This document shows positions 27,001-34,088 of a DNA stretch of 64,000 nt, piece after piece. The stretch covers positions 124,001-188,000 of the forward strand of contig CAZBSI010000005.1 in assembly GCA_964494345.1 (NCBI GenBank). The letters are read 5' to 3'. The DNA comes from DTKD01 sp964494345 (lineage in GTDB: Bacteria > Armatimonadota > UBA5829). A program made the translations under genes and the position numbers. A model generated the notes under the pieces. It did no database searches. It was given only the letters and a program-made list of their open reading frames with translations, and was not told the DNA's origin. Position 1 is the stretch's first letter; every line of letters starts with the position of its first letter.

Positions 27001-29371
27001 CTCCGCCACCACCCGCCGCAGATGGTTCGGTCGGGTTTTCTCTCTGCATAAAGTGAGGACGATAGTCTCCTGTGCCGTTCTGGTCCAAATAAAGCACGAC
27101 GCCGGAGTTGCTGCCCGTTCCCCAAAGGTTCCAGTAGTCGTTAGCCTCATGCAGCCAGGGCAGAGGCTGCAAGCCGTCACGGTTGCGGTATCTGACTCTG
27201 AACACGAACTGAGTCGAGCTGGAGCCATCGTCCGGGCGGCTGGAATTGACCTCGTCGTTTAGAGGTTCAATACTCAACGGATCAACATCCGTGTAAGAAG
27301 GCCGGGCTGCGTCGGATATAATCGACAACCAGTCCCTGTTGCCAGACACGCCGCCATGGTCAATCATTCCGCCATACTCGGAGTCGTGAACAGTAACAGT
27401 AACGTTGTCGCTGGTTTTGACCTCGTAAATTACGATGGCGCGTTCCTTAACGCACCGACCTACGGCAGTCAGCCAGCGCGTAGCCGGTACGCCGCTTGGC
27501 CCAGCTACAAGATGGCCGTCATAATACATCGGGTGAGAGCGTGGGTCATATATCAGCCTGTTGTTCAAATCCGGCCGGTTCAGCGCCGTCTCGTTAAACG
27601 GCTGCTGACTCGGATTAGACATATTCATACCTGCGCTGACAGCAACTCGGAAAATAGCGCCCTCTGACGGGCCATTCTCGTGGTGGCGCATGGGAACATT
27701 CCCGCCCAACCAAACCACATTTCCGCCTGGATATCTACCCCAATAGGTTATCCCGCCAGCAAAAGTCGGATATGGAAGCTCTTTGGTATCAATAACGAAC
27801 TTCCCTCCGTCATAACCGCAGTTAGCGTCTTTAGAGCTGAACGCCCAGGCCGGATCTGAAGGTGCAATAGTAACGTTTGTCACTATCTCGACTTTTGTGC
27901 TCTGAGCAACTGTAAAGGTGTTTTTGCTCAGTCTGCGATATTCGACAAATACCTGCGCACCGGTAATAACCCTTTTAGCGTCCGCGTCTATTTCCAGGCT
28001 ATCCTCCGGCAATGGAGTAGCTAGTCGGATAATACCCGACTTTGAGCAATAACCGATAGGTTTGTTACCGTTGCCCAAATAGTAGTTCGTGCCGGACTTA
28101 TTTGCGTGTGTATAGACCCCATCGACTGCGTTGGAGGAGACCACTACATAGAATTCTCGACCAGCCCTTAGCTGCGTCAAAGGCGGCAGATGGGTAAAAT
28201 ACAGCCGTCCATACGGATTATCAGGCGACGGAGCCACATACCGCGGCCTCAGCGGAGCCAGCGGGTTTGCAGGATCATCAAGCGGATCGGCCAAATCGAA
28301 GTAGTTAGTGCCGTTCAAGACGTCTCGCTCGCTGCTGTATATACCCAGCACAGGACAGTCCTTCGGCTGAAGGTTCTTATCATTCAGGTTGCCGTTTCGG
28401 TTAGGGTCCAGTTTGAGAATCTCAGGGTTTATAAGCAGATACGGCGTATTGGTATCAGAAAGGGTGACCCTGTAGACCGTATACGGCATCGGAAGAGGGC
28501 TGGACTCGGTGATAACGTAGTTTGTCCCCGGAGCATAGTAGCTCACATAGACTCTATTGACAGCGGCCGGCAGCTTGCCGTCCTTTTCCATTATTTCTAT
28601 AACGTTATAGGAGGGCCAGCCAGCGTTATCATCGTCTTTCGGGAAAATCTCAGCGGCATTGCGAATACGCGCCTTCAGCCGGCTGGCCGCTGAGCGGCTG
28701 GCGGAACTCCATACACCCACCAGCATCACCGGGACCTTCGAAGTAACAATTACGGCCGGGGTTGCAGGTCGGGAGGCCGCTCCGTCTCCGCCTTGCACTT
28801 CGTCCTTTTGAGGCACAATGCAAGCAGGAACTACACCACCCGCACCCGGAACAGGAACTTCCGGCTGCGTTGCGCTAATTGTTTCAAGTGATTCATAGTC
28901 AAGGCCGTGCTCATAAGCCGGATTGCCAGTGCCTTCAGGGTTTATCGGCACATCCACGGGGCTCGGCTGAACAGACACAAATCCAATCGGCTGGAAGGCC
29001 TCTTCAGGAAGAACCGCAGCAGGCTCAGCGAAGCCGACATATCCATCCGGCGGCGCCATCGCTGGCCACCATGTCAGAGAATCGGCCCACGCCGCGGGAA
29101 TGAGCGTACGCGAGGTTCCGATAGTGGCGCCCCATCTGGTGCCCGTCAACCCCAGATTGATGAGGCCCTCGGTACGACTGCCGCTTTCCAAAGTGGGCCA
29201 GATACCATCCTCCTGCTGCCAGGTGGCTGCTATGTTCCATACCGAGTTGGCTGTTGCCGCCGTCGGCGAAGAGCTTAGCTTCAAAGCAGCAAACGCACCG
29301 CTACAGCCAGCAGCAAGCAGCCACAACGCAATAAAGAGTATTAAGATTAAACGCCCTTTACCGGACTTCAT
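18080..29371 (-). CDS. Giant multidomain secreted protein, 3763 aa
   Basis: Signal sequence at residues 1-30 ('LLAAGCSGAFA' allows either lipoprotein or ordinary cleavage). The body consists of beta-rich repeats of two kinds. The first, at least seven copies, is an Ig-like unit: 'SVTPSTGKEGTNFVFRATYS', 'DADGDPP', then a closing 'GxHxYxFxAxDG' (for example 'LAGGSHSYHFVASDG'). The second, about 14 copies, is the GVY module: 'VLGVYTNAQKTGTNYY', a 'GDxSIxL' turn, 'LPxxxxxVYVxY'. Near residues 3340-3380 is an FW-type module ('VVRWDPRSGQYYSYG', 'PGDAVWIKP'), and near 3545-3715 a GWN...GYW module ('TTGWNQVGNIFFNW', 'KAWSGYWVRAY') shared with the two upstream operon genes. There are no membrane helices after the signal. 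Ribosome site AGGAAG precedes the ATG. Role inferred: cell-surface structural or adhesive protein. Confidence 0.85.
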   Translation of the reverse strand: MKSGKGRLILILFIALWLLAAGCSGAFAALKLSSSPTAATANSVWNIAATWQQEDGIWPTLESGSRTEGLINLGLTGTRWGATIGTSRTLIPAAWADSLTWWPAMAPPDGYVGFAEPAAVLPEEAFQPIGFVSVQPSPVDVPINPEGTGNPAYEHGLDYESLETISATQPEVPVPGAGGVVPACIVPQKDEVQGGDGAASRPATPAVIVTSKVPVMLVGVWSSASRSAASRLKARIRNAAEIFPKDDDNAGWPSYNVIEIMEKDGKLPAAVNRVYVSYYAPGTNYVITESSPLPMPYTVYRVTLSDTNTPYLLINPEILKLDPNRNGNLNDKNLQPKDCPVLGIYSSERDVLNGTNYFDLADPLDDPANPLAPLRPRYVAPSPDNPYGRLYFTHLPPLTQLRAGREFYVVVSSNAVDGVYTHANKSGTNYYLGNGNKPIGYCSKSGIIRLATPLPEDSLEIDADAKRVITGAQVFVEYRRLSKNTFTVAQSTKVEIVTNVTIAPSDPAWAFSSKDANCGYDGGKFVIDTKELPYPTFAGGITYWGRYPGGNVVWLGGNVPMRHHENGPSEGAIFRVAVSAGMNMSNPSQQPFNETALNRPDLNNRLIYDPRSHPMYYDGHLVAGPSGVPATRWLTAVGRCVKERAIVIYEVKTSDNVTVTVHDSEYGGMIDHGGVSGNRDWLSIISDAARPSYTDVDPLSIEPLNDEVNSSRPDDGSSSTQFVFRVRYRNRDGLQPLPWLHEANDYWNLWGTGSNSGVVLYLDQNGTGDYRPHFMQRENPTEPSAAGGGGDVYIYRIIPHNTIGISGSQLGLKWPFQARTMMRPDGTYDDNELYQSLACGTYHYFFACSDDSLKFENGRFPFEYQNSRKMKPGDPLSKTGLQEWGQTGGYYSSTGLDPSAQRVVTNYPDVDRAKYRRYSSSGTTPYDSTIYVDRPVRAPGKFEAGRDYPYQYACDEHPRVSCELLMPSFDAMDVRYDDAKYGWGRFFGTLSPYRFAVNPLLPGSRGGGTVAQRAETSGSFSKDTNVFRILYKQIDNKPPISIQLWVNNASEKSGDTPQHTYKAYSMLPTPGQTVKDYRIGVWYEYTLQSGTANLPAGPHTYYFTAYDGEHKVRWPVRPDKFEYDNRGIFDWWHPTESLASDYAAEDYYDNDFAPGPYVNSAPKITNLSVTPSTGKEGTNFVFRATYSDADGQRVHSAKLVIEVNAAGDKRTFDMYVDPKYKLNPTADNSELYKTGVDYLLDTASLGNLALETGTRRFYVEFTDDWGRSDDPNDRRKGETTRAPEGWKSGPVISGNVAPTLSKGSVTSADGTANAATLWTFKVNYRDKDNDPPAMVKLFIGRLQVGDKTVPDSASKVKNVIWDAGNTMVPSDPSDTVYSDGADYYFQTRLGAPDAAVLERGNVTMNDTLNVTPVGVPSKDIAAVYGVFMEGDPTNTNFYAGTAKPFVSGDLSIRLGKALPNPPTGQVYMTYMPTSSAIQYYYAFTAHDGSQYATYASSSNDDLRSDAAGSFVLQDADRIDETHYVIRPLIAKQLVLADATNTIDPDPNRIGDIITILGLYTNENLTGTNYVTTPINYAGSTDAVTLGSTVPAGKVWLKVEADTPIIGPLAIEYPEPVGMLRDAEVFQNFATNPTPLLLTDQKNGFVSDVENPDGSFDHAVLLMDGVGMYEGRPSGRYVTPASPEDIASVEGVYWLDNPDQDHKYDNYYDPSLLDPPVVREGGVIVGPGAAPDKVVVMDPAEVFAVLGVYDNPEGLGVNYYQGVGFSENANKDVYQWQQAYVLDTSYVWPVNPMDIVSIKGVYRSMTATPAENLLQPDADGFPNTYNLLAHSGVDGEPVKLDAPLASDPLPSRLYIAYYPPGTPNELGQITLTRKLPEDVTTVYVKIWAKGFNPGDNHIKLTAKLPDVFTEATIVTRGQVKPSEAGKLDEIGEVTGVYVEGDPLNYYTGTLNPFKMGDRSIYLGSQLPETISAPVTIAYQPKDRNVTIKYSDIRYTHLFTGTAQQPLLTDFDEPAINPRMTTGGDWFFVSDGRYVDSINILGNSLDPVSGLARPIDGGVVGVWTSPDLSGINYFNPRRVNVYDDDPPELRLSTKLPAGTGQLFARAYQKGMYFIDRWNRTLRFDANSPVQPLDKIQVSYFFGQRMPKKLLPNSLPKLTEGKVTPLVGARSTQYIYSVKYTDIDGPNGQMPEYVRVVIDGVAYDMTPISTGTPLYNVGAVYTYKPSGSLAGGSHSYHFVASDGAAFAWFDKNGAHQAERGLPTLSIVDLEGPWVNDPPQLSNGAAAPNPATGGISTKDSVDYTVTLRDADNDQPYFYDPQRDPLSGIPISGAPRLWVDAAVNDDQAPPVTGSIVALEADPLETSRKRVMVVKITDAEGNLVDPNWTTDQFAGKLMQITNGDTWSDISSSPYLRVYLIQSNTYNKLTIATENLETDQLIVPKDPVTGASRLAQFRINGLLMSKVNPTDQNYALGIDYKITVPKLVVGAHKYHFTARTRETKPQWLLAMDEYLNKNPYSEMVRFPSVLDLNGPTVVSTTPSGNQKPVLSRIGSSTIYRGPRQQYATVLSPTRVQPSNYTALLSVTGVHVNANADAHLATEHQVDYFDATSTPNPPATGDPVKLGKNLPALSINDEIIQHGTVSDLLTVIPDVSSAIATVSAVYVGKDPRLTGTAHLPASPNLNGDGSITMAASLPIGTTDVYIKYKPTTATIATTANGTDNVPIPNVNAVAYVVGVYTAADVGFTSNLVDVSGWAPGASTVPLWGTPIASGTNLVVKYVPWPPVYVDYFSPEPMTAKAPIHGIFVAGEPLTFKVNYKDADGDPPTYHDGVQGYVQVVFSDTGRTSQLVPMGTGSSYISGMPFGVTLTDVPEGTHPYHFEASDGYEVTKYYGSGTSANPERVQVNYKPTLTNGSVDHTSGAASFTFTVKYTDRDNVAPAAGGFVKVILKHRTDPSVMITVPMTTLDLTPNYSVGVLYTGTVDVAKPDGSVNLPPGAYNTIFIAHDGIQDADTLAGPTVTRRDTNTAPVILNYEVRRLMPNGQLGPGTGKISDTFVYRAWYMDEDNDEPVYIAANGARQTALSLVIDEGLPTQKILPMTTGVTLPDYTLPEGVEFQARTTGRTLGTGNHTYSIRATDGDLPAVPASGLVAVKAGPILMLPYFKLELMGRDGEAITDRSIVGQEVLITGKMYFPYTIATEQPSDINNITIQVTKPDATAVSLNASLNNIRKDNDTNPKNWIGDIVVTYGGFVDPALITGKSLTLTASGQWVLNASWPGDSLYDGAQTDAEFDGHNDQVRVAVSGPSRTVAVVDPRNPQNSEPLADMITPPMLIGDKNPGAVFGWDRALAMRVVRWDPRSGQYYSYGQMGAVPELQPGDAVWIKPKLGNSGAPGSGYPAAEPLGNVYTLSATALLTDRVAMSVYASHILGVYTNAQKTGTNYYVHSAAISPFRAGDGQISLTSFLPVGTTQVWVSYVGTQSSVDEGWIALDNPSVAKEMVGGDPRYYHSQYRLVKVAAQAYPLKTGAGGSPILNTETRLPLLKSSTVQLTTGWNQVGNIFFNWKTGAQLATPAPDEPPAPQSGVGKASSGAIDQWKVIPVQPALIGKVLGVYLTSSLTGTNYYQPGMATQPYRRGDSSIRLTEPLPASTSSVYVKYELYPREDVGIPWNDLRVTYLGQTKSLADAAVAGWILGYAWRYDPIQRQYVKVAEAAGSERVLKAWSGYWVRAYVNCQLEIDPNTSFNGVFTGATKSMAVGAMNSGEAVEMPPPAPE

Positions 29372-29502
29372 AGTTCATCTTCCTTCCACACTCCATAACT
29401 GGAGCGCCTTCCACCAATCTACCCCCGCTGCAACCCGGCCATTGAATGCGCCGAATTCGCCATCTCCACGCCCGAACAAAAACACCCCTGCCGCCCAGTT
29501 TA

Positions 29503-31680
29503 TCACTGACCGCCCGGATTGGCCGTCACATCTCCGCCAGGAAGCACCGGCGGTCTGAACGTGAGGGTCAGTTGCGTCTTTTTGGCGTTGAGCCAATAGC
29601 CCAGCCACGGGTTCAACAACGAACCTGTATCGCGAATAATGTCATAACCCTGCTTTGCAGGATTCCATGAATGCAGGGCTTTCTCGATCCAGCCCTTAGC
29701 TACTGCCTGTTCCAGAGTCACGGGGTCCTCTGTGCCTCGATGCACCAGAGTCTGACCCCAATATATTGGATAGACATACGGATTGCCAATCAGGTTCCAT
29801 CCGACCTTAAGCGGAACGCTCTGCTCCACCGTCTGCTTGCCCATACCCAGCGATTCGCCGACAATAGCCGCATCCGATGACAGCGAGAAGAGCTGAGTCT
29901 CGTTCCAGTTCAGACCGGAAACGAATATCCAAAAAGCTCGGCCAGGCTTCAACTGATCCAGTGGCTTATACCGGCCTGCATCGAAGTACTGGGCGCCGAA
30001 AGTGCCCGGAATGAGTCCCAGAGGGTTACCTGTGGCCATAAAATATGGATTATTGAACAAAAACGGCACGTGCATTAACTGCCAACCGTAGTCAAAATGA
30101 CCTCTCTTAGCCGCCGGAATATAAATCGGCCTCACCACAGTCTGCTGCCAGTATCTGCTGGCAGGGTCATTATCGACCACCGTCACATAAATCGGCAGCT
30201 CACCAACATAATCTCCCGTCGCCCGCACAGTCCACTGAATCGGTTCGGCTTCGGTATTTCTTTCGACTATTCCTTCCAGTCGCTGGGTAGCTTCGTTACC
30301 CGGCGTCGACACCAGCTCCAGGCCATCCGGCAGTGAAATAGAAGCTGTCACATCGAGCAGTTCATACGGCCCAGGCCTGTTGGACAAATTATAAACATAC
30401 GCCTTAACCGCAAACGTGGACGGCGAGTACTCCGGCGTATAAGGCAGAGGGTTCACGCTGTCATATTTAAGGCTCCTCGGAGCCTGTACGCTCAGCATAG
30501 CATCGTCTCGCCGAGCGTTTTTGCCGAGTTGATAAGTCCATTTGCTGGTAGCCGCGCCTATTCCGTAATAGGTTACGATAGTCCGAGTTGCGGACGGAGC
30601 CAGCATCTTCTGATCCCAGCACAACAGCCACGCCATATCGAGGATCTGATGGGCTTTGTCCGGTCGATAGTCCAGCGGCAGCCACAGGTCCTTATGGTAA
30701 AGGTCATTGTGCTCACCAATCGCCACCATATCCGGCTTTGTGGCGTCTTCCAATCCAAGGACGTTTCGCGCAGAGACGCCCGGGTTGTATACCTGGTCAT
30801 AGAACTCGACCCAGTTCGGAACCGCGGGATTGAGAGCATTCGTCTCGCTGTCTCTGCCGCCGAAGACCATCGCCTTTTGCTTGGCTACAGGCTGAGTTGC
30901 TCCTATGCCCGGTATAAACGCAAAGCCCTGATTTTCATACGGCCCATAATAGCCGCCGACATCGCTGCCTCGGTATATAGGCGCTCCCATCTCAACGTCG
31001 CCGTATTTCTCAAAGCCGATGTTCTCGGTGCTGGGACCCATATTTGTGATCTGATATTCGAACCGGACCATATCGCGAACCAGATCGACACGCATTTTTA
31101 CATGAACAGTGGAACCGTTACCCCCGGTGGTTCGCCACGTGCCTTCGATGTAAGGCCCGAACTCACCCGACGGATACAGCGTCGGAGTCATAACAGGCTG
31201 CCCGCCACCGCGGACCAGCCACGAGCCGGAGGCTCCGTCACCAATCATCCGCATATCATCGCCAATACGCAGCTTCAGATAGCCGAAGTAGTGGCACGGC
31301 ATAAAGCCCATAAAGTTCAACGGCATGTCGTCGTCTACGGGGCTCTCCGGATCGCCCTTCTTTGCGACAACTCCAAACCTGCCGGCCACACCCCAGTTGT
31401 GATCGTCAGGTGAAGGGACCTTATCACCCCTGAACCACTTATTTCCCCCAGAGTCAGCGTCGTTGCACACGGCTTTAGCCAAAACATTGCCCTGGATACC
31501 GAACCTGCACGCGATGTATTCGTTTTCCAAAGTAACATACAGCGGTGACGAGTCCGGGTCCGGCTTAAAAGACGGGTAATTTGCCGGCACAGTGAACTGC
31601 GCTAAGGCGACCCCTGCAGCCAACAGGGCAATTATCACACACAGCACACTCGATATTATCCACCGTTGATATATGTTCAT
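29503..31680 (-). CDS. Secreted 725-aa protein with C-terminal FW + GWN...GYW modules
   Basis: Signal peptide 'WIISSVLCVIIALLAAGVAL' followed by a large beta-sandwich region (about residues 40-390) with no family I recognise; 'VRFEYQITNMGPSTENIGFE' and 'GYYGPYENQGFAFIPGIGA' stand out. A CARDB/DUF11-like segment ('LDVTASISLPDGLELV') precedes the shared tail. That tail is an FW module ('LDQLKPGRAFWIFVSG') and then a GWN...GYW module from about residue 627 ('VGWNLIGNPYVYPIYWGQ', 'SLLNPWLGYWLNAKKTQL'). The frame opens at 31707, but AGGAGA lies six bases before the second of two adjacent ATGs, at 31680, so that start is preferred. It sits 32 bp after the subtilase stop and 131 bp before the giant gene. 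Confidence 0.8.
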   Translation of the reverse strand: MNIYQRWIISSVLCVIIALLAAGVALAQFTVPANYPSFKPDPDSSPLYVTLENEYIACRFGIQGNVLAKAVCNDADSGGNKWFRGDKVPSPDDHNWGVAGRFGVVAKKGDPESPVDDDMPLNFMGFMPCHYFGYLKLRIGDDMRMIGDGASGSWLVRGGGQPVMTPTLYPSGEFGPYIEGTWRTTGGNGSTVHVKMRVDLVRDMVRFEYQITNMGPSTENIGFEKYGDVEMGAPIYRGSDVGGYYGPYENQGFAFIPGIGATQPVAKQKAMVFGGRDSETNALNPAVPNWVEFYDQVYNPGVSARNVLGLEDATKPDMVAIGEHNDLYHKDLWLPLDYRPDKAHQILDMAWLLCWDQKMLAPSATRTIVTYYGIGAATSKWTYQLGKNARRDDAMLSVQAPRSLKYDSVNPLPYTPEYSPSTFAVKAYVYNLSNRPGPYELLDVTASISLPDGLELVSTPGNEATQRLEGIVERNTEAEPIQWTVRATGDYVGELPIYVTVVDNDPASRYWQQTVVRPIYIPAAKRGHFDYGWQLMHVPFLFNNPYFMATGNPLGLIPGTFGAQYFDAGRYKPLDQLKPGRAFWIFVSGLNWNETQLFSLSSDAAIVGESLGMGKQTVEQSVPLKVGWNLIGNPYVYPIYWGQTLVHRGTEDPVTLEQAVAKGWIEKALHSWNPAKQGYDIIRDTGSLLNPWLGYWLNAKKTQLTLTFRPPVLPGGDVTANPGGQ

Positions 31681-31712
31681 CATTATTCTCCTAACGTCCG
31701 CGTGCATTCATG

Positions 31713-34049
31713 TCAATAGACCGTCATAACAAGCTGCTCGCTGGGGGATGTGCCCCCAACCAAAGCCCTGATCCAGTAGCCCTGGTATGGTCGCAGCGAT
31801 TGGCTCTCAATTCTATAACCCACGCCGGATTCATACGCATAGAACGTAGTATCAACCCAACGCGGTCTAGACAATTGATCCTCCCGCAGAGTCCTGGTCT
31901 TACCTTGATAGGTCAATTTGATAGCCGCCAGAGGAATCGGCCTGGTATACGGGCTGCCGATGATATTCCAGCCCTTATACAAGTACATACTAAAGCCTTG
32001 AGGGGCGTTCAGTTCCGTATAGGCAGTGCTGACATAAGCATCTCTCTGCAACGTCAGCCAGAAACCGGCGCCCGCAGGGAATTGCATATTTCTTGACTTG
32101 TCGTTAGCCAGAAAACCACCCGCCGTAGGAACCGTTGACCAGTTCGACAGAATCATATACGGATACAGCCACGTCATATCGTCGGGCCGCGGCACATTCT
32201 GATTCGGGTTCAAAAGCCCAGTGACATACGAGAAGTATCCGCCCTGCGGCGCCGACCACCGGTGCAACTGAGCCCGATCCACCGTTTGTAGTCGGAAGTC
32301 CAGAGGCTGCGAAGTGGCAGCATCTATAAGAATATCCGACGGCAGCGCGCTTACGGAAGTAGTGCCATCAGGATGGGTTGTCATTAATCCAAAGGGGAAT
32401 GCACAAAGGTGTTGACCTGCGGGGATAACTCTGCCCGTAACCTCAAATACGCCCCAGTCGGAGGCTCGCTGGCCGCCCACCGTGGTTGTGGCCGCGACAT
32501 ATATCCAATGCAACCCAGGACTCAACTGCCTGTTGGGCGCCACTTCGTTCCAACTAAACGATACAGCCGTGCCCGCCTGGTTGAGGAACCGGCTCAACGC
32601 TACTCCGGCAATCACAGGAGTCTCCAAACTCAGATTATCCGGTATTCCATCATGATTTGCATCCACATAATCGACATAAATCGCAATGCTGTCCGGCCTG
32701 ATTCCGCGCACATTTAACTGCACGTCGGGGTTAGCGCTGACCGTGGAACCTTTGACAGGCTTGGTGATAAACACCGTTCCGCTCGATATGGCAGCGGCAA
32801 CATCGAGTATACCGTTGCCGTATTTCTTTTTGTCCATTCCGGCTATGCGTCGGGCCGTGCTCTCAAGCCTTGACCGCACTTCATCAGCCGGCACCCCCGC
32901 ACTCAAAAGCAGAGCGGCGGCGCCTGAAACGTGTGGGCACGCCATCGAGGTGCCGTCCTGCGCTTCATAGTCGAAAACAGGATTCCCCCCATTCCAACTG
33001 ACAGAGGTGCTGTATATACCGGCATCACGACCGAAAAACACCTGATCTCCGCCAGGGGCGGTGATATCGACTTCATTTCCCGGCCCCCAACTGGAATACC
33101 ATGTGGTATTGTCGTTAGGACCGCAAGCCGCAACTGCTATGCACTCCGGAAAAGAGGCCGGCTCCCCGACGTATGGGTTTCCGCTAAATCCCGAATTTCC
33201 AGCCGATGCGCAAAGGATGATTCCGGCAGAGGCCAATACTTCGATTTCCGCCTGAAGTTCAGCGTCGTGCAGGCCGTAGTCCTGGCCCCAGCTCATATTC
33301 ACCACGTCCGCGCCCATTCGAAGAGCGTGATCCAACGAGAGGAGGGCGTTGTCCGTAGTGCCATTTCCTACATTATCCAAGAATCTGATGGGAAGTATCT
33401 TTACGCCATCCCAGCAAACTCCAATTACTCCGACGTGGTTGTCGCCCTGCGCGGCGATTGTGCCCGCAACGTGCGTGCCGTGGCCGTCGAAGTCGCTGCT
33501 GGCATCGGCATCATTGTCTACAAAGTCGTAGCCCTTATCAGTCAGTACCCTTCCGGCCAGGTCAGGGTGATTGGCAACGCCTGAGTCGATGACCGCCACT
33601 GTTACCGAAGAGCTGCCCTTGTTGGTATCCCATGCCCTGGGCATATTGATTTTCTTGAGGCCCCAGAGTTTTTCATTGGTCCAGTATGGATCGTTTGGAA
33701 CCGCATGCCTGCTATAGATGAAATTGGGAGCAAAACTCTTTATGACCCACGGCGAGGTCGCCACACGAGTATTGCGAATAGTGCCGCTGACCCCACTGTT
33801 GGCCGGCACACCCATCCTCACTAGATAGGTATCCGGCAGTGGCAGCGCCTTTACGACCATTCCACCCAATTGGGCAATGGAGTCTGAGACCGACCTGACG
33901 CTCGCTCCCTTTTCCGCACGGATGATATACTCGTTTACGACATAAGGCGTCTTGACATCATCCGCGACGCACAGCGACTGAAGCCCGACAATTAACAGGC
34001 TCGCAATCACCAGCCACGACCATATTGATCTGGATGTATTGATTTTCAT
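31713..34049 (-). CDS. Secreted subtilisin-family (S8) serine protease with shared C-terminal modules
   Basis: 778 residues. Signal peptide at 1-29, then a propeptide-like I9 region ('VVNEYIIRAEKGASVRSVSD'). The catalytic domain carries Asp155 ('VAVIDSGVANHPDLAG'), His190 ('FDGHGTHVAGTIAAQ'), the oxyanion Asn285 ('CASAGNSGFSG') and Ser368 ('DGTSMACPHVSGAAALLL'), so all active-site residues are present. After about residue 400 come a beta-rich linker, an FW-type module ('VDRAQLHRWSAPQGGYFSYV', 'FPAGAGFWLTLQ') and a final GWN...GYW module from residue 693 ('KGWNIIGSPYTRPIPLA', 'PYQGYWIRALVGG'). AGGAGG is eight bases before the ATG. Position in the operon suggests it matures or sheds the two other module-bearing proteins; that is inference. 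Confidence 0.93.
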   Translation of the reverse strand: MKINTSRSIWSWLVIASLLIVGLQSLCVADDVKTPYVVNEYIIRAEKGASVRSVSDSIAQLGGMVVKALPLPDTYLVRMGVPANSGVSGTIRNTRVATSPWVIKSFAPNFIYSRHAVPNDPYWTNEKLWGLKKINMPRAWDTNKGSSSVTVAVIDSGVANHPDLAGRVLTDKGYDFVDNDADASSDFDGHGTHVAGTIAAQGDNHVGVIGVCWDGVKILPIRFLDNVGNGTTDNALLSLDHALRMGADVVNMSWGQDYGLHDAELQAEIEVLASAGIILCASAGNSGFSGNPYVGEPASFPECIAVAACGPNDNTTWYSSWGPGNEVDITAPGGDQVFFGRDAGIYSTSVSWNGGNPVFDYEAQDGTSMACPHVSGAAALLLSAGVPADEVRSRLESTARRIAGMDKKKYGNGILDVAAAISSGTVFITKPVKGSTVSANPDVQLNVRGIRPDSIAIYVDYVDANHDGIPDNLSLETPVIAGVALSRFLNQAGTAVSFSWNEVAPNRQLSPGLHWIYVAATTTVGGQRASDWGVFEVTGRVIPAGQHLCAFPFGLMTTHPDGTTSVSALPSDILIDAATSQPLDFRLQTVDRAQLHRWSAPQGGYFSYVTGLLNPNQNVPRPDDMTWLYPYMILSNWSTVPTAGGFLANDKSRNMQFPAGAGFWLTLQRDAYVSTAYTELNAPQGFSMYLYKGWNIIGSPYTRPIPLAAIKLTYQGKTRTLREDQLSRPRWVDTTFYAYESGVGYRIESQSLRPYQGYWIRALVGGTSPSEQLVMTVY

Positions 34050-34088
34050 TTCTGAGACCTCCTGAATCCTCTGACCCTAGCTTAGTTC

